This document shows, one piece after another, positions 33,716 to 41,873 of a stretch of 64,000 nucleotides of DNA. This DNA is from ZC4RG19 sp017577565 (GTDB lineage Bacteria > Actinomycetota > Acidimicrobiia > Acidimicrobiales > VFJN01), in contig VSCH01000009.1 of NCBI GenBank assembly GCA_047459075.1, positions 18,471-82,470 of the forward strand, written 5' to 3'. The position numbers and the translations under genes are program-made. Position 1 is the first letter of the stretch. Every line of letters starts with the position of its first letter. The notes below the pieces were generated by a model. That model saw only the letters and a list, made by a program, of their open reading frames with translations, ran no database searches and was not told the origin of the DNA.

Positions 33716-34141
33716 ATGGACCAGGCCGTGAGCACGACGTTCCGCCGTGTGCCCGCGGCCGTGCCCGCAGCGCGCGCCTTCCTACGCTACGCGCTCGGCG
33801 TGGACGCGCAGGCGACCGACGCCGTCGAGCGGCTGGAGCTGGCCGTCGCCGAGGCGTGCAACAACGCCGTCGTCCACGGCGAGGGCGAGACGTTCACGGT
33901 GGCCATCGAGGTCGCCGGGGGCCGGGCCCGGGTCACCGTGTCCGACCGCGGCCCCGGCTTCACCCCGCCACCCGACCCGGCCATGCCGCCGCCGTTCGCG
34001 ACCGGGCGCCGCGGGCTGCCGCTCATGCAGGCGATGGTCGACGACGTCGAGGTGGCGAGCGGCCCCCACGGCACGACCGTCGTGCTGACGCAGTCGCTGC
34101 TCGACCCCGCCGCCGGCCAGGAGCTCGTCGCCGGGGCCTGA
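33716..34141 (+). CDS. ATP-binding anti-sigma factor / serine kinase (HATPase_c)
   Basis: The 141-residue protein is an RsbW/SpoIIAB-like kinase with a complete ATP site: N-box LAVAEACNNAVVHG near residue 42-55, G1 box DRGPGF, and G2 region GRRGLPLMQAM. It would phosphorylate a STAS antagonist such as the one at 32142 and inhibit a sigma factor. The ATG at 33716 follows a SigF-type promoter. The next gene (leuD) is convergent. It is possibly the functional partner that compensates for the degenerate RsbW-like protein. Confidence 0.85.
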   Translation: MDQAVSTTFRRVPAAVPAARAFLRYALGVDAQATDAVERLELAVAEACNNAVVHGEGETFTVAIEVAGGRARVTVSDRGPGFTPPPDPAMPPPFATGRRGLPLMQAMVDDVEVASGPHGTTVVLTQSLLDPAAGQELVAGA

Positions 34142-34155
34142 CCCGCCGGCGCCCC

Positions 34156-34752
34156 TCAGCGGGCGGTCGAGGGCATCCAGGCGGGGCGTCGGGCCTCGTA
34201 GGCGTCGATGGCGGCGGTGTGCCGCAGCGTGATGCCGATGTCGTCGAGGCCCTCGAGGAACCGCTCGCGGGTCGCGTCGTCGAGCGGGAACTCGCACTCG
34301 ATGCCGGCGGCCGGCGCGGCGAGGGTGCGGCGCTCGATGTCGATGGTGACCTCCAGCGCCGGGTCGGCCTCGACCGCCCGCATCAGCCGCTCGCCGACCT
34401 CCGGCGGCACGACGACCGGCACCAGGCCGTTCTTCGTCGCGTTGTTGCGGAAGATGTCGCCGAACCGGGGGCTGACGACCGCCTTGAAGCCGTAGTCGGT
34501 GATGGCCCACACGGCGTGCTCGCGCGACGAGCCGGTGCCGAAGTTGGGGCCCGCGACGAGGATGGTGGCGCCGGCGTAGCGCTCGTCGTTGAGCACGAAG
34601 CCGGGCTCGTCGCGCCAGGTGGCGAACAGGCCGCGGCCGAACCCCGTGCGCTCGACCCGCTTGAGCCACTCGGCGGGGATGATCTGGTCGGTGTCGACGT
34701 CGCTGCGGTCGAGCGGGACGGCGGTCCCCTGGACGACGCGGACTGGTTCCAT
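34156..34752 (-). CDS. leuD: 3-isopropylmalate dehydratase small subunit
   Basis: LeuD pairs with LeuC to isomerise 2-isopropylmalate to 3-isopropylmalate; the same complex can act on citramalate in the isoleucine route. The 198-residue swivel domain has the DVDTDQIIPAEWLKR region (near residue 17-31) and GPNFGTGSSREHA near 70-80. The length is typical. It follows leuC with an 18-base gap in one operon. AAGGACGAGAG lies upstream of the ATG. Confidence 0.95.
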   Translation of the reverse strand: MEPVRVVQGTAVPLDRSDVDTDQIIPAEWLKRVERTGFGRGLFATWRDEPGFVLNDERYAGATILVAGPNFGTGSSREHAVWAITDYGFKAVVSPRFGDIFRNNATKNGLVPVVVPPEVGERLMRAVEADPALEVTIDIERRTLAAPAAGIECEFPLDDATRERFLEGLDDIGITLRHTAAIDAYEARRPAWMPSTAR

Positions 34753-34770
34753 GGCTCTCGTCCTTCGTGC

Positions 34771-36177
34771 TCAGTCGAGGTCGGCGGGCGTGGCGAGCGT
34801 GCCGGCGACGGCGGTGGCGGCGGCGACGGCGGGCGAGACGAGGTGGGTGCGGCCGCCGCGGCCCTGCCGCCCCTCGAAGTTGCGGTTGCTGGTCGAGGCG
34901 CAGCGCTCGCCGGGGGACAGCTTGTCGGGGTTCATGGCCAGGCACATCGAGCACCCGGGCTCGCGCCAGTCGAACCCGGCGTCGCGCAGCACCCGGTCGA
35001 TGCCCTCGGCCTCGGCCTGGGCCTTGACGGCGTGGCTGCCCGGCACGACGAGCGTGCGGACCCCGGGGGCGACCTTGCGGCCCCGGGCGACCTCGGCGAC
35101 GGCCCGCAGGTCCTCGATGCGGCCGTTGGTGCACGAGCCGATGAACACGGTGTCGACGGGGATCTCCCGCAGCGGGGTGCCGGGCTCGAGGCCCATGTAC
35201 TCGAGGGCCCGGGCGGCGGCGTTGCGCTCGGCGGCGTCGGCGAAGGAGTCGGGGTGGGGCACGACGCCGGTGATCGGCGCCACCTGCGAGGGGTTCGTGC
35301 CCCACGTGACGTGGGGGACGATGTCGGCGGCGTCGACGTGGACCTCCTTGTCGAAGGTCGCGCCCTCGTCGGTGACCAGGCTGCGCCAGTCGTCGAGCGC
35401 CCGCTCCCAGGCCGCGCCGGTGGGCGCGTGGGGGCGGCCCTCGAGGTAGGCGAAGGTCGTGTCGTCGGGGGCGATCATCCCCGCCTTGGCCCCGGCCTCG
35501 ATGGACATGTTGCAGACCGTCATGCGGCCCTCCATCGAGAGGCTGCGGATGGTCGAGCCCCGGTACTCGATGATCGAGCCGACCCCGCCGCCGGTGCCGA
35601 TGCGGCCGATGACGGCGAGGATGACGTCCTTGGCGGTCGCCCCGGCGGGCAGCTCGCCCTCGACGGTGACGGCCATGGTGCCGGGCCGCTGCTGGGGCAG
35701 GGTCTGCGTGGCCAGCACGTGCTCGACCTCGCTGGTGCCGATGCCGAAGGCCAGCGCGCCGAAGGCGCCGTGGGTGGAGGTGTGGCTGTCGCCGCAGACG
35801 ATGGTCATGCCCGGGAGGGTCAGGCCCTGCTCGGGCCCGATGATGTGGACGATGCCCTGGCCCGGGTCGCCCATCGGGTAGCAGGTGATGCCGAACTCCT
35901 CGCAGTTGGCCGCCAGCACCTGCATCTGCTTGGCCGAGATGGGGTCGGTGACCGGCTGGCCGAGGCCCGTGGTGGGGACGTTGTGGTCCATCGTCGCCAC
36001 CGTGAGGTCGGGCCGGCGCACCCGGCGGCAGGCGAGCCGCAGCCCGTCGAAGGCCTGGGGCGAGGTGACCTCGTGCACGAGGTGGAGGTCGATGTAGAGG
36101 AGGTCCGGCCCGCCGTCGCCCGGCACGACGACGTGGCGGTCCCAGACCTTCTGGCTGAGCGTGCGGGGTGTGCCCAT
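34771..36177 (-). CDS. leuC: 3-isopropylmalate dehydratase large subunit
   Basis: This is the 468-residue aconitase-like subunit with the 4Fe-4S cysteines in the FIGSCTNGR and CSMCLAMNPD segments, and CGDSHTSTHGAFG in the middle. It carries out the isopropylmalate isomerisation of leucine synthesis with LeuD, and probably the citramalate step because cimA is present. It is the first gene of leuCD. AGGTGA lies just before the ATG. It is divergent from an NdgR/LtbR-like IclR regulator with palindromes between them, so repression or activation by that regulator is expected. Confidence 0.95.
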   Translation of the reverse strand: MGTPRTLSQKVWDRHVVVPGDGGPDLLYIDLHLVHEVTSPQAFDGLRLACRRVRRPDLTVATMDHNVPTTGLGQPVTDPISAKQMQVLAANCEEFGITCYPMGDPGQGIVHIIGPEQGLTLPGMTIVCGDSHTSTHGAFGALAFGIGTSEVEHVLATQTLPQQRPGTMAVTVEGELPAGATAKDVILAVIGRIGTGGGVGSIIEYRGSTIRSLSMEGRMTVCNMSIEAGAKAGMIAPDDTTFAYLEGRPHAPTGAAWERALDDWRSLVTDEGATFDKEVHVDAADIVPHVTWGTNPSQVAPITGVVPHPDSFADAAERNAAARALEYMGLEPGTPLREIPVDTVFIGSCTNGRIEDLRAVAEVARGRKVAPGVRTLVVPGSHAVKAQAEAEGIDRVLRDAGFDWREPGCSMCLAMNPDKLSPGERCASTSNRNFEGRQGRGGRTHLVSPAVAAATAVAGTLATPADLD

Positions 36178-36215
36178 GGCGTCACCTACGGGAGCTGGCG
36201 GTCGGTGTGAGGGGT

Positions 36216-36257
36216 GATCACTGTCCGTGATCTCACGATGTGGGATAGGGTTCCCAC
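36216..36257. promoter_or_regulatory. operator-like palindromes between leuC and the IclR gene
   Basis: GATCAC (36216-36221) and GTGATC (36227-36232) form an inverted repeat with five bases between, nested inside GTGAG/CTCAC (36207-36211, 36232-36236). A second inverted repeat, GTGGGA/TCCCAC (36240-36245, 36252-36257), touches the GTG start of the IclR gene and contains TAGGGT (36246-36251), a likely -10 box. These are candidate sites for the IclR-type regulator. Confidence 0.5.
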
Positions 36258-36923
36258 GTGGTGAACAGCCTAAGCGGTGTCGGCGTCCTCGACAAGGCGA
36301 TGGCCGTGCTCGGCGCGCTGGAGTCCCAGCCGCGCACGCTCGCCGAGCTGGTCGCGGCCACGGGCCTGTCCCGGGCCACGGCCCACCGGCTGGCGACCGC
36401 GCTCGAGGCCCACGGCCTGGTCCGCCGGGACGCCGCCGGGCGCTTCTCGCTCGGGCTGCGGCTCATCGGCCTCGGGCACGCCGCGGCGGCGGCCGTGCCC
36501 GGCTGGCTCGACGCCCGGCCGGCGCTGGCCTGGCTCCGGGACCGGACCGGCGAGTCGGTGCAGCTCTACGTCCGGGACGGCGACCGGCGCGTCTGCGTCG
36601 AGTCGCTGGAGGCGCCCCACGAGCTGCGCACGATCGTGCCGGTCGGCGCCCGGCTGCCGCTCGACCGCGGCTCCGGGGGCCGGGTCCTCGCCGCCGACCG
36701 GGCGCCGGGCCCCGAGGACCCGGGGCCCGGCTGGGTCGAGAGCGTCGCCGAGCGGGAGCCGGGCGTGGCCTCGGTCAGCGCACCGGTGACCGACCCCTCG
36801 GGCCGGGTCGTCGCCGCGGTCAGCGTGAGCGGCCCGATCGAGCGGGTCGGCCGCCACCCGGGCGAGCGCTACGGGCCGGCCGTCGTCGAGGCCGCCCGCC
36901 GCATCTCCGCCCACCTGGCCTGA
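36258..36923 (+). CDS. IclR-family regulator of leuCD (NdgR/LtbR type)
   Basis: The 221-residue protein has an N-terminal winged helix (LAELVAATGLSRATAHRLATALE, about residues 27-49) and a C-terminal effector domain. The end, SVAEREPGVASVSAPV followed by VVAAVSVSGPIERVGRHPG, is characteristic of NdgR (Streptomyces) and LtbR (Corynebacterium). Those regulators bind the leuC upstream region and control leucine and other amino acid genes. Its position divergent from leuCD supports the same role. The GTG at 36258 lies six bases after TAGGGT, so the mRNA is probably leaderless. Confidence 0.88.
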   Translation: MVNSLSGVGVLDKAMAVLGALESQPRTLAELVAATGLSRATAHRLATALEAHGLVRRDAAGRFSLGLRLIGLGHAAAAAVPGWLDARPALAWLRDRTGESVQLYVRDGDRRVCVESLEAPHELRTIVPVGARLPLDRGSGGRVLAADRAPGPEDPGPGWVESVAEREPGVASVSAPVTDPSGRVVAAVSVSGPIERVGRHPGERYGPAVVEAARRISAHLA

Positions 36924-36943
36924 CGTGCCCGGCGGGCGCCGGC

Positions 36944-37894
36944 TCAGCTCCAGAGCGTGACGTGCACCGGCGGGCGGAAGCGGGCGGCCGGCACGCTGCC
37001 GTCGGCGTCGTGCACGGCCTGCACGGCGGCGGGCGTGTCGAGGAAGTGGTCGAGGCGGTCGGCGGCCGGCGCCCGCCGGTGGGCGCCGAGGGTGGTGGCG
37101 TGCCACAGCAGGTCGACCGGCGTGCCGGCGACCGCCAGCACGGCCAGGCGGCCGCGCTCGACGTCACGGGCCACGAGGTGGGCGATGGCGGGCGCCACCC
37201 CGGCACCGGCGGCCGCCGCGCTCCACGCGGCGTCGAGCGAGGGGAACACCCGGACCCGGCCGGCCGGCACCCGCAGCCGCGCCAGCAGGGCGCCGACCTC
37301 GCTCGTCGGGTCGGCGCCGGTGGCGTCGACGAGCCAGTCGAGCCCCACGACCGCCCGGGCGTCCACCCTGGTCGCGCCGGCCAGGCGGTGGTCCGGCGCG
37401 GCCACGACGACCAGCCGGTACCGCAGCACCGGCTTCCCCGGCAGGCCCCGCAACCGGGGCCCGAGCGCGACGTCGGCCAGGTGGCGGGTCAGCAGGTGGG
37501 GCATCTCCCCGGCCGGGGCCACGCTGAGCACGACGTCGACGCCGGCGTGGCGGGCGGTGAACGCGTCGAGCAGCGGGCGGGCGACGTAGGTGGCGACGGT
37601 GTCGGTGGCGACGACCCGGAGCGGCTCGGTGCCGCCGGGCACCTGCCGGACCGCGGCGACCGCCTCCCGGCCGAGCCGCACCATCTGCGCGGCGACCGGC
37701 ACCAGGCGCCGGCCCCCCTCGGTCAGGTCCATGCCCCCGCCCGTGCGGACCACCAGCGGGTCGCCGAGGTGCTGGCGCAGGGCGGCCAGGGCCCCCGACA
37801 CCGCCGGCTCGGTGACGCCGAGCGCCCGGGCCGCCGCCTTGACCGATCCGAGCCGGGCGACGAGCACGAACGCTTCCAGTTGCGTCAGCGTCAC
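36944..37894 (-). CDS. LysR-family transcriptional regulator
   Basis: The 316-residue protein has a LysR winged helix (LTQLEAFVLVARLGSVKAAARALGVTEPAVSGALAALR, residues 2-39, in the usual place) and a periplasmic-binding-like effector domain. It is divergent from coxM and probably controls the CO dehydrogenase genes; LysR neighbours are common in such clusters. GTG 37894 is chosen because it puts the helix-turn-helix at the normal position; an in-frame start at 37963 would add 23 residues. It converges with the IclR gene, 20 bases apart. Confidence 0.85.
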   Translation of the reverse strand: MTLTQLEAFVLVARLGSVKAAARALGVTEPAVSGALAALRQHLGDPLVVRTGGGMDLTEGGRRLVPVAAQMVRLGREAVAAVRQVPGGTEPLRVVATDTVATYVARPLLDAFTARHAGVDVVLSVAPAGEMPHLLTRHLADVALGPRLRGLPGKPVLRYRLVVVAAPDHRLAGATRVDARAVVGLDWLVDATGADPTSEVGALLARLRVPAGRVRVFPSLDAAWSAAAAGAGVAPAIAHLVARDVERGRLAVLAVAGTPVDLLWHATTLGAHRRAPAADRLDHFLDTPAAVQAVHDADGSVPAARFRPPVHVTLWS

Positions 37895-37914
37895 CCTGCG
37901 CAGCGTAGTGCCGG

Positions 37915-37930
37915 TTAAGCGATCCCTTGA
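37915..37930. promoter_or_regulatory. candidate LysR box between lysR and coxM
   Basis: TTAAGCGATCCCTTGA (37915-37930) has TTAAG/CTTGA arms with one mismatch and contains the T-N11-A pattern of LysR sites. It lies 20 bases upstream of the LysR start and about 80 bases upstream of coxM. Confidence 0.45.
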
Positions 37931-38010
37931 GGGCCCGTGGACGCCGGTGCCGGGCAGGCGCACACTCGGCTCGGGGTCCCGCGGACGGGGCCCGCGACAG
38001 GAGGGGCCCG

Positions 38011-38886
38011 ATGCAGACGCCGGCGCCGTTCGAGTACGAGCGGGCGGGCAGCGTCGACGACGCGCTCGCGCTGCTCGAGCGCCACGGACCCGAGGCCCGG
38101 CTCATCGCCGGCGGCCACAGCCTGCTGCCGATGATGAAGCTGCGGCTCGCCCGGCCCGAGGTGCTCATCGACATCAACGACCTCGACGACCTCGCGTACA
38201 TCCGCCTCGACGGCGACGCCATCGCCATCGGGGCCATGACCCGGCACGCCGAGCTGCTCGACTCGCCGCTGCTGGCCGAGCACCACCTCGTCTTCCGCGA
38301 GGCCGAGCGGGTGATCGCCGACCCCGTCGTGCGCAACCGGGGCACGATCGGCGGCTCGCTGTGCCAGGCCGACCCGTCCGAGGACCTGTCGGCCGTCGTC
38401 GCCGCGCTCGGGGCCGAGCTGGTCGTCCGGTCCCGCACCGGGGCCCGCACGGTCCCGGCCCGGGCCTTCCACACCGGCCCCTACGAGACCGTGGTCGGCG
38501 ACGCCGAGATCCTGACCGAGGTGCGGGTACCGGTCCGCCCCGGCGCCGGCAGCGCCTACGAGAAGGTCGAGCGCCGGGCCGGCGACTGGGCCATCGCCGC
38601 CGCCGGCACGTTCGTCACCCTCGACGGCGACACGGTCGCCGACGTGGGCATCGGGCTGACCGCGGTCGGCGCCCCCCACTTCTGCGCCCCCGAGGCCGAG
38701 GACGCGCTGCGGGGCGGCCCGGCCACCGAGGACCGGCTCGCCGAGGCCGCCCGCATCGCCGCCGAGCACACCGACCCGTCGGGCGACCAGCGGGGCCCGG
38801 CCGAGTACAAGCGCCACCTGGCGCGGGAGCTGACGTTGCGGGCGCTGCGCCGGTCGGTGGCGCGGGCCCGCGGGGAGGGGGTCTGA
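38011..38886 (+). CDS. coxM: CO dehydrogenase medium (FAD) subunit
   Basis: CoxM is the FAD-binding subunit of the aerobic Mo-Cu CO dehydrogenase and passes electrons from the CoxS clusters to quinone. The 291-residue protein has the FAD motifs AGGHSLLPMMKLR (near residue 32-44) and TIGGSL (near 111). The ATG at 38011 has AGGAGGGG about four bases upstream, the best ribosome site in the region. It begins the order coxM-coxS-coxL usual for form I clusters. Only two bases separate it from coxS. Confidence 0.92.
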   Translation: MQTPAPFEYERAGSVDDALALLERHGPEARLIAGGHSLLPMMKLRLARPEVLIDINDLDDLAYIRLDGDAIAIGAMTRHAELLDSPLLAEHHLVFREAERVIADPVVRNRGTIGGSLCQADPSEDLSAVVAALGAELVVRSRTGARTVPARAFHTGPYETVVGDAEILTEVRVPVRPGAGSAYEKVERRAGDWAIAAAGTFVTLDGDTVADVGIGLTAVGAPHFCAPEAEDALRGGPATEDRLAEAARIAAEHTDPSGDQRGPAEYKRHLARELTLRALRRSVARARGEGV

Positions 38887-38888
38887 CC

Positions 38889-39437
38889 ATGCAGGTCACG
38901 ATGACCGTCAACGGCGCCGAGGTGACCCGCGACGTCGAGCCCCGGCTGCTGCTGGTGCACTTCGTCCGGGACCACCTCGGCCTGACCGGCACCCACTGGG
39001 GGTGCGACACCTCCAACTGCGGCGCCTGCGTGCTGTGGATGGACGGCGAGCCCGTGAAGAGCTGCACCGTGCTGGCCGCCATGGCCGCCGGCCGCTCGGT
39101 CCGCACCGTCGAGGACCTGGCCCGCGACGGCGAGCTCGACCCGGTGCAGCAGGGCTTCATGCAGTGCCACGGGCTGCAGTGCGGGTTCTGCACGCCGGGG
39201 ATGCTCATGACCGCCCGCCACCTGCTCGACCGGGACCCCGACCCGTCCGAGGCCACGATCCGCGAGGCCATCTCGGGCCAGCTCTGCCGCTGCACCGGCT
39301 ACCAGAACATCGTCGCCGCCGTCCGCTGGGCGGCCGAGCACCCCCACGGGGCGGCGGAGGTCGACGACGAGGCGGTGACGCAGTCGGCGCCCGCGGCGCC
39401 CGGCGAGGGCCGCAGCGAGACGGAGGTGTCCGCATGA
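38889..39437 (+). CDS. coxS: CO dehydrogenase small (2Fe-2S) subunit
   Basis: CoxS carries two [2Fe-2S] clusters. The N-terminal ferredoxin-like site shows CDTSNCGACVLW and a later single Cys (about 39-61). The C-terminal site shows CGFC and CRCTGY (about 100-140). At 182 residues it is slightly longer than usual because of an Ala/Glu-rich tail after the CRCTGY region. Its TGA overlaps the coxL ATG by four bases (ATGA), so translation is coupled. Confidence 0.93.
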   Translation: MQVTMTVNGAEVTRDVEPRLLLVHFVRDHLGLTGTHWGCDTSNCGACVLWMDGEPVKSCTVLAAMAAGRSVRTVEDLARDGELDPVQQGFMQCHGLQCGFCTPGMLMTARHLLDRDPDPSEATIREAISGQLCRCTGYQNIVAAVRWAAEHPHGAAEVDDEAVTQSAPAAPGEGRSETEVSA

Positions 39438-41863
39438 CCACCGCCGAGACCGACGCCGCCCGGGCGGACGCCGAGGCCGGCGCCACCGCCCCCCGCAGCG
39501 CCGCCGGCAACCCCATCGGCTTCGGCCGGATGCTGCGCAAGGAGGACGCCCGGTTCCTGCGGGGCCGGGGCCGCTACCTCGACGACATCCAGCTCCCCGG
39601 CATGCTGCACGGGGCGATCCTGCGCAGCCCGTTCGCCCACGCCCGCATCGCCGCGATCGACACCTCGGCCGCCGAGGCCCACCCCAAGGTCACGGCGGTG
39701 ATCACCGGGGCGACGCTCGAGTCGCTCGGGCTGGCCTGGATGCCGACGCTCTCCGACGACGTCCAGGCCGTCCTGGCCACCGACAAGGTCCGGTTCCAGG
39801 GGCAGGAGGTCGCGTTCGTCGTCGCCGAGGACCGCTACGCGGCCCGCGACGCCCTCGAGCTCATCGAGGTCGACTACGAGCCGCTCGAACCGGTCGTCGA
39901 CGCCCGCCGGGCGCTCGACCCCGACGCCCCGGTGATCCGCAGCGACGTCGAGGGCAAGGCCGACAACCACGTCTTCGACTGGGAGTCGGGCGACCCGGCC
40001 CGCTGCGACGAGGTGTTCGCGGCCGCCGACGTCGTCGTGCGCCAGGACATGACCTACCCCCGCTCGCACCCGGCGCCGCTCGAGACGTGCGGCTCGGTGG
40101 CGCACATGGACCCGGTGACCGGCAAGCTCACGGCCTGGATCACCAGCCAGGCACCGCACGCCCACCGCACGGTCTACGCGCTGGTCGCCGGCCTGCCCGA
40201 GCACAAGATCCAGGTGATCTCGCCCGACATCGGCGGCGGGTTCGGCAACAAGGTGCCGATCTACCCCGGCTACGTGCTGGCCGTCGTCGGCTCGATCGTC
40301 ACCGGGGCGCCGGTCAAGTGGGTGGAGGACCGGTCGGAGAACCTCATGTCCACCGGCTTCGCCCGCGACTACCACATGCGCGGCGAGATCGCCGCCACCC
40401 GCGACGGCCGGATCCTCGGCCTGCGGGTCGACGTCGTCGCCGACCACGGCGCGTTCAACGCCAGCGCCAACCCGTCCAAGTACCCGGCCGGGTTCTTCAA
40501 CATCTTCACCGGCAGCTACGACCTGCAGGCGGCGCACTGCAAGGTCACCGGCGTCTACACCAACAAGGCCCCCGGCGGCGTGGCCTACGCGTGCTCGTTC
40601 CGGATCACCGAGGCCGTCTACCTGGTCGAGCGCATGGTCGACCTGCTCGCCGACGAGCTGGGCACGGACCCGGCCGAGCTGCGGATGCGGAACCTGCTGC
40701 GGCCCGAGCAGTTCCCGTACCGCACGCAGACCGGCTGGGAGTACGACTCCGGCGACTACCCCCGCGCCCTCCGGCTGGCCCTCGACATGGCCGGCTACGA
40801 CGAGCTGCGGGCCGAGCAGGCCGAGCGGCGGGCCCGGGGCGAGCTCATGGGCATCGGCCTCAGCTTCTTCACCGAGGGCGTCGGGGCGGGCCCCCGCAAG
40901 CACATGGACATCCTCGGCCTGGGCATGGCCGACGGGTGCGAGCTGCGGGTCCACCCGACGGGCAAGGCGGTGGTCCGCCTCAGCGTGCAGACGCAGGGGC
41001 AGGGCCACGAGACGACCTTCGCCCAGATCGTCGCCAGCCAGCTCGGCATCCCACCGGAGGACATCGAGGTCGTGCACGGCGACACCGACCAGACGCCGTT
41101 CGGCCTCGGCACCTACGGCTCGCGCTCCACCCCCGTGTCGGGCGCGGCGGCCGCCGTCGTGGCCCGGCGGGTGCGGGACAAGGCGCGGCTCGTCGCGGCC
41201 GCCGCGCTGGAGTGCAGCCCGGACGACCTCGAGTGGGAGCACGGGCGCTGGCACGTGCGGGGCGACCCGTCGCAGGGGAGGACGATCCAGGAGATCGCGC
41301 TGCTGGCCCACAGCAGCCTCGAGCTGCCCGAGGGGGTCGAGGGCCACCTCGACGCGTCGGCCGTCTACAACCCGCCGAACCTGACCTACCCCTTCGGCGC
41401 CTACGTGTGCGTCGTCGACGTCGACCCCGGCACGGGCCGGGTGGCGGTCCGCCGGTTCGTCGCCGTCGACGACTGCGGCCCCCGCATCAACCCGATGATC
41501 GTCGAGGGTCAGATCCACGGCGGGCTGGCCGACGGGGTCGGCATGGCGCTCATGCAGGCCATCGCCTTCGACGAGGACGGCAACTGCCTGGGCGGCTCGT
41601 TCATGGACTACCTGCTCCCCACGGCCATGGAGTGCCCGCCGTGGGAGCTCGGCGAGACCGTGACCCCGTCGCCCCACCACCCGATCGGCGCCAAGGGCAT
41701 CGGCGAGTCGGCGACCGTCGGGTCGCCGGCCGCGGTCGTCAACGCGGTGATCGACGCGCTCGAGCCCTTCGGCGTCCGCCACGCCGACATGCCCCTGACC
41801 CCCGCCCAGGTGTGGCTGGCGATGCAGGGGCGCCCCGCCCGCACCGACATCGCGGTGTGGTGA
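39434..41863 (+). CDS. coxL: form I CO dehydrogenase large (Mo-Cu) subunit
   Basis: CoxL oxidises CO to CO2 at a Mo-S-Cu centre. The 809-residue protein has the form I active-site loop AYACSFR at 384-390, with the Cu-ligating Cys at about C387. Form II enzymes have AYRGAGR there. The second residue of the loop is Ala instead of the more common Arg. The molybdenum-site glutamate region GAKGIGESATVGSPAA is present near the C-terminus. It supports energy gain from trace CO. The adjacent XdhC-like, CoxD and CoxE genes provide maturation. Confidence 0.93.
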   Translation: MTTAETDAARADAEAGATAPRSAAGNPIGFGRMLRKEDARFLRGRGRYLDDIQLPGMLHGAILRSPFAHARIAAIDTSAAEAHPKVTAVITGATLESLGLAWMPTLSDDVQAVLATDKVRFQGQEVAFVVAEDRYAARDALELIEVDYEPLEPVVDARRALDPDAPVIRSDVEGKADNHVFDWESGDPARCDEVFAAADVVVRQDMTYPRSHPAPLETCGSVAHMDPVTGKLTAWITSQAPHAHRTVYALVAGLPEHKIQVISPDIGGGFGNKVPIYPGYVLAVVGSIVTGAPVKWVEDRSENLMSTGFARDYHMRGEIAATRDGRILGLRVDVVADHGAFNASANPSKYPAGFFNIFTGSYDLQAAHCKVTGVYTNKAPGGVAYACSFRITEAVYLVERMVDLLADELGTDPAELRMRNLLRPEQFPYRTQTGWEYDSGDYPRALRLALDMAGYDELRAEQAERRARGELMGIGLSFFTEGVGAGPRKHMDILGLGMADGCELRVHPTGKAVVRLSVQTQGQGHETTFAQIVASQLGIPPEDIEVVHGDTDQTPFGLGTYGSRSTPVSGAAAAVVARRVRDKARLVAAAALECSPDDLEWEHGRWHVRGDPSQGRTIQEIALLAHSSLELPEGVEGHLDASAVYNPPNLTYPFGAYVCVVDVDPGTGRVAVRRFVAVDDCGPRINPMIVEGQIHGGLADGVGMALMQAIAFDEDGNCLGGSFMDYLLPTAMECPPWELGETVTPSPHHPIGAKGIGESATVGSPAAVVNAVIDALEPFGVRHADMPLTPAQVWLAMQGRPARTDIAVW

Positions 41864-41873
41864 GGGTGCGGCG

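Noticed and set aside
36178..36257. A leader-peptide attenuator upstream of leuC
   Set aside because: The gap is too short, has no branched-chain run, and contains operator-like palindromes instead.
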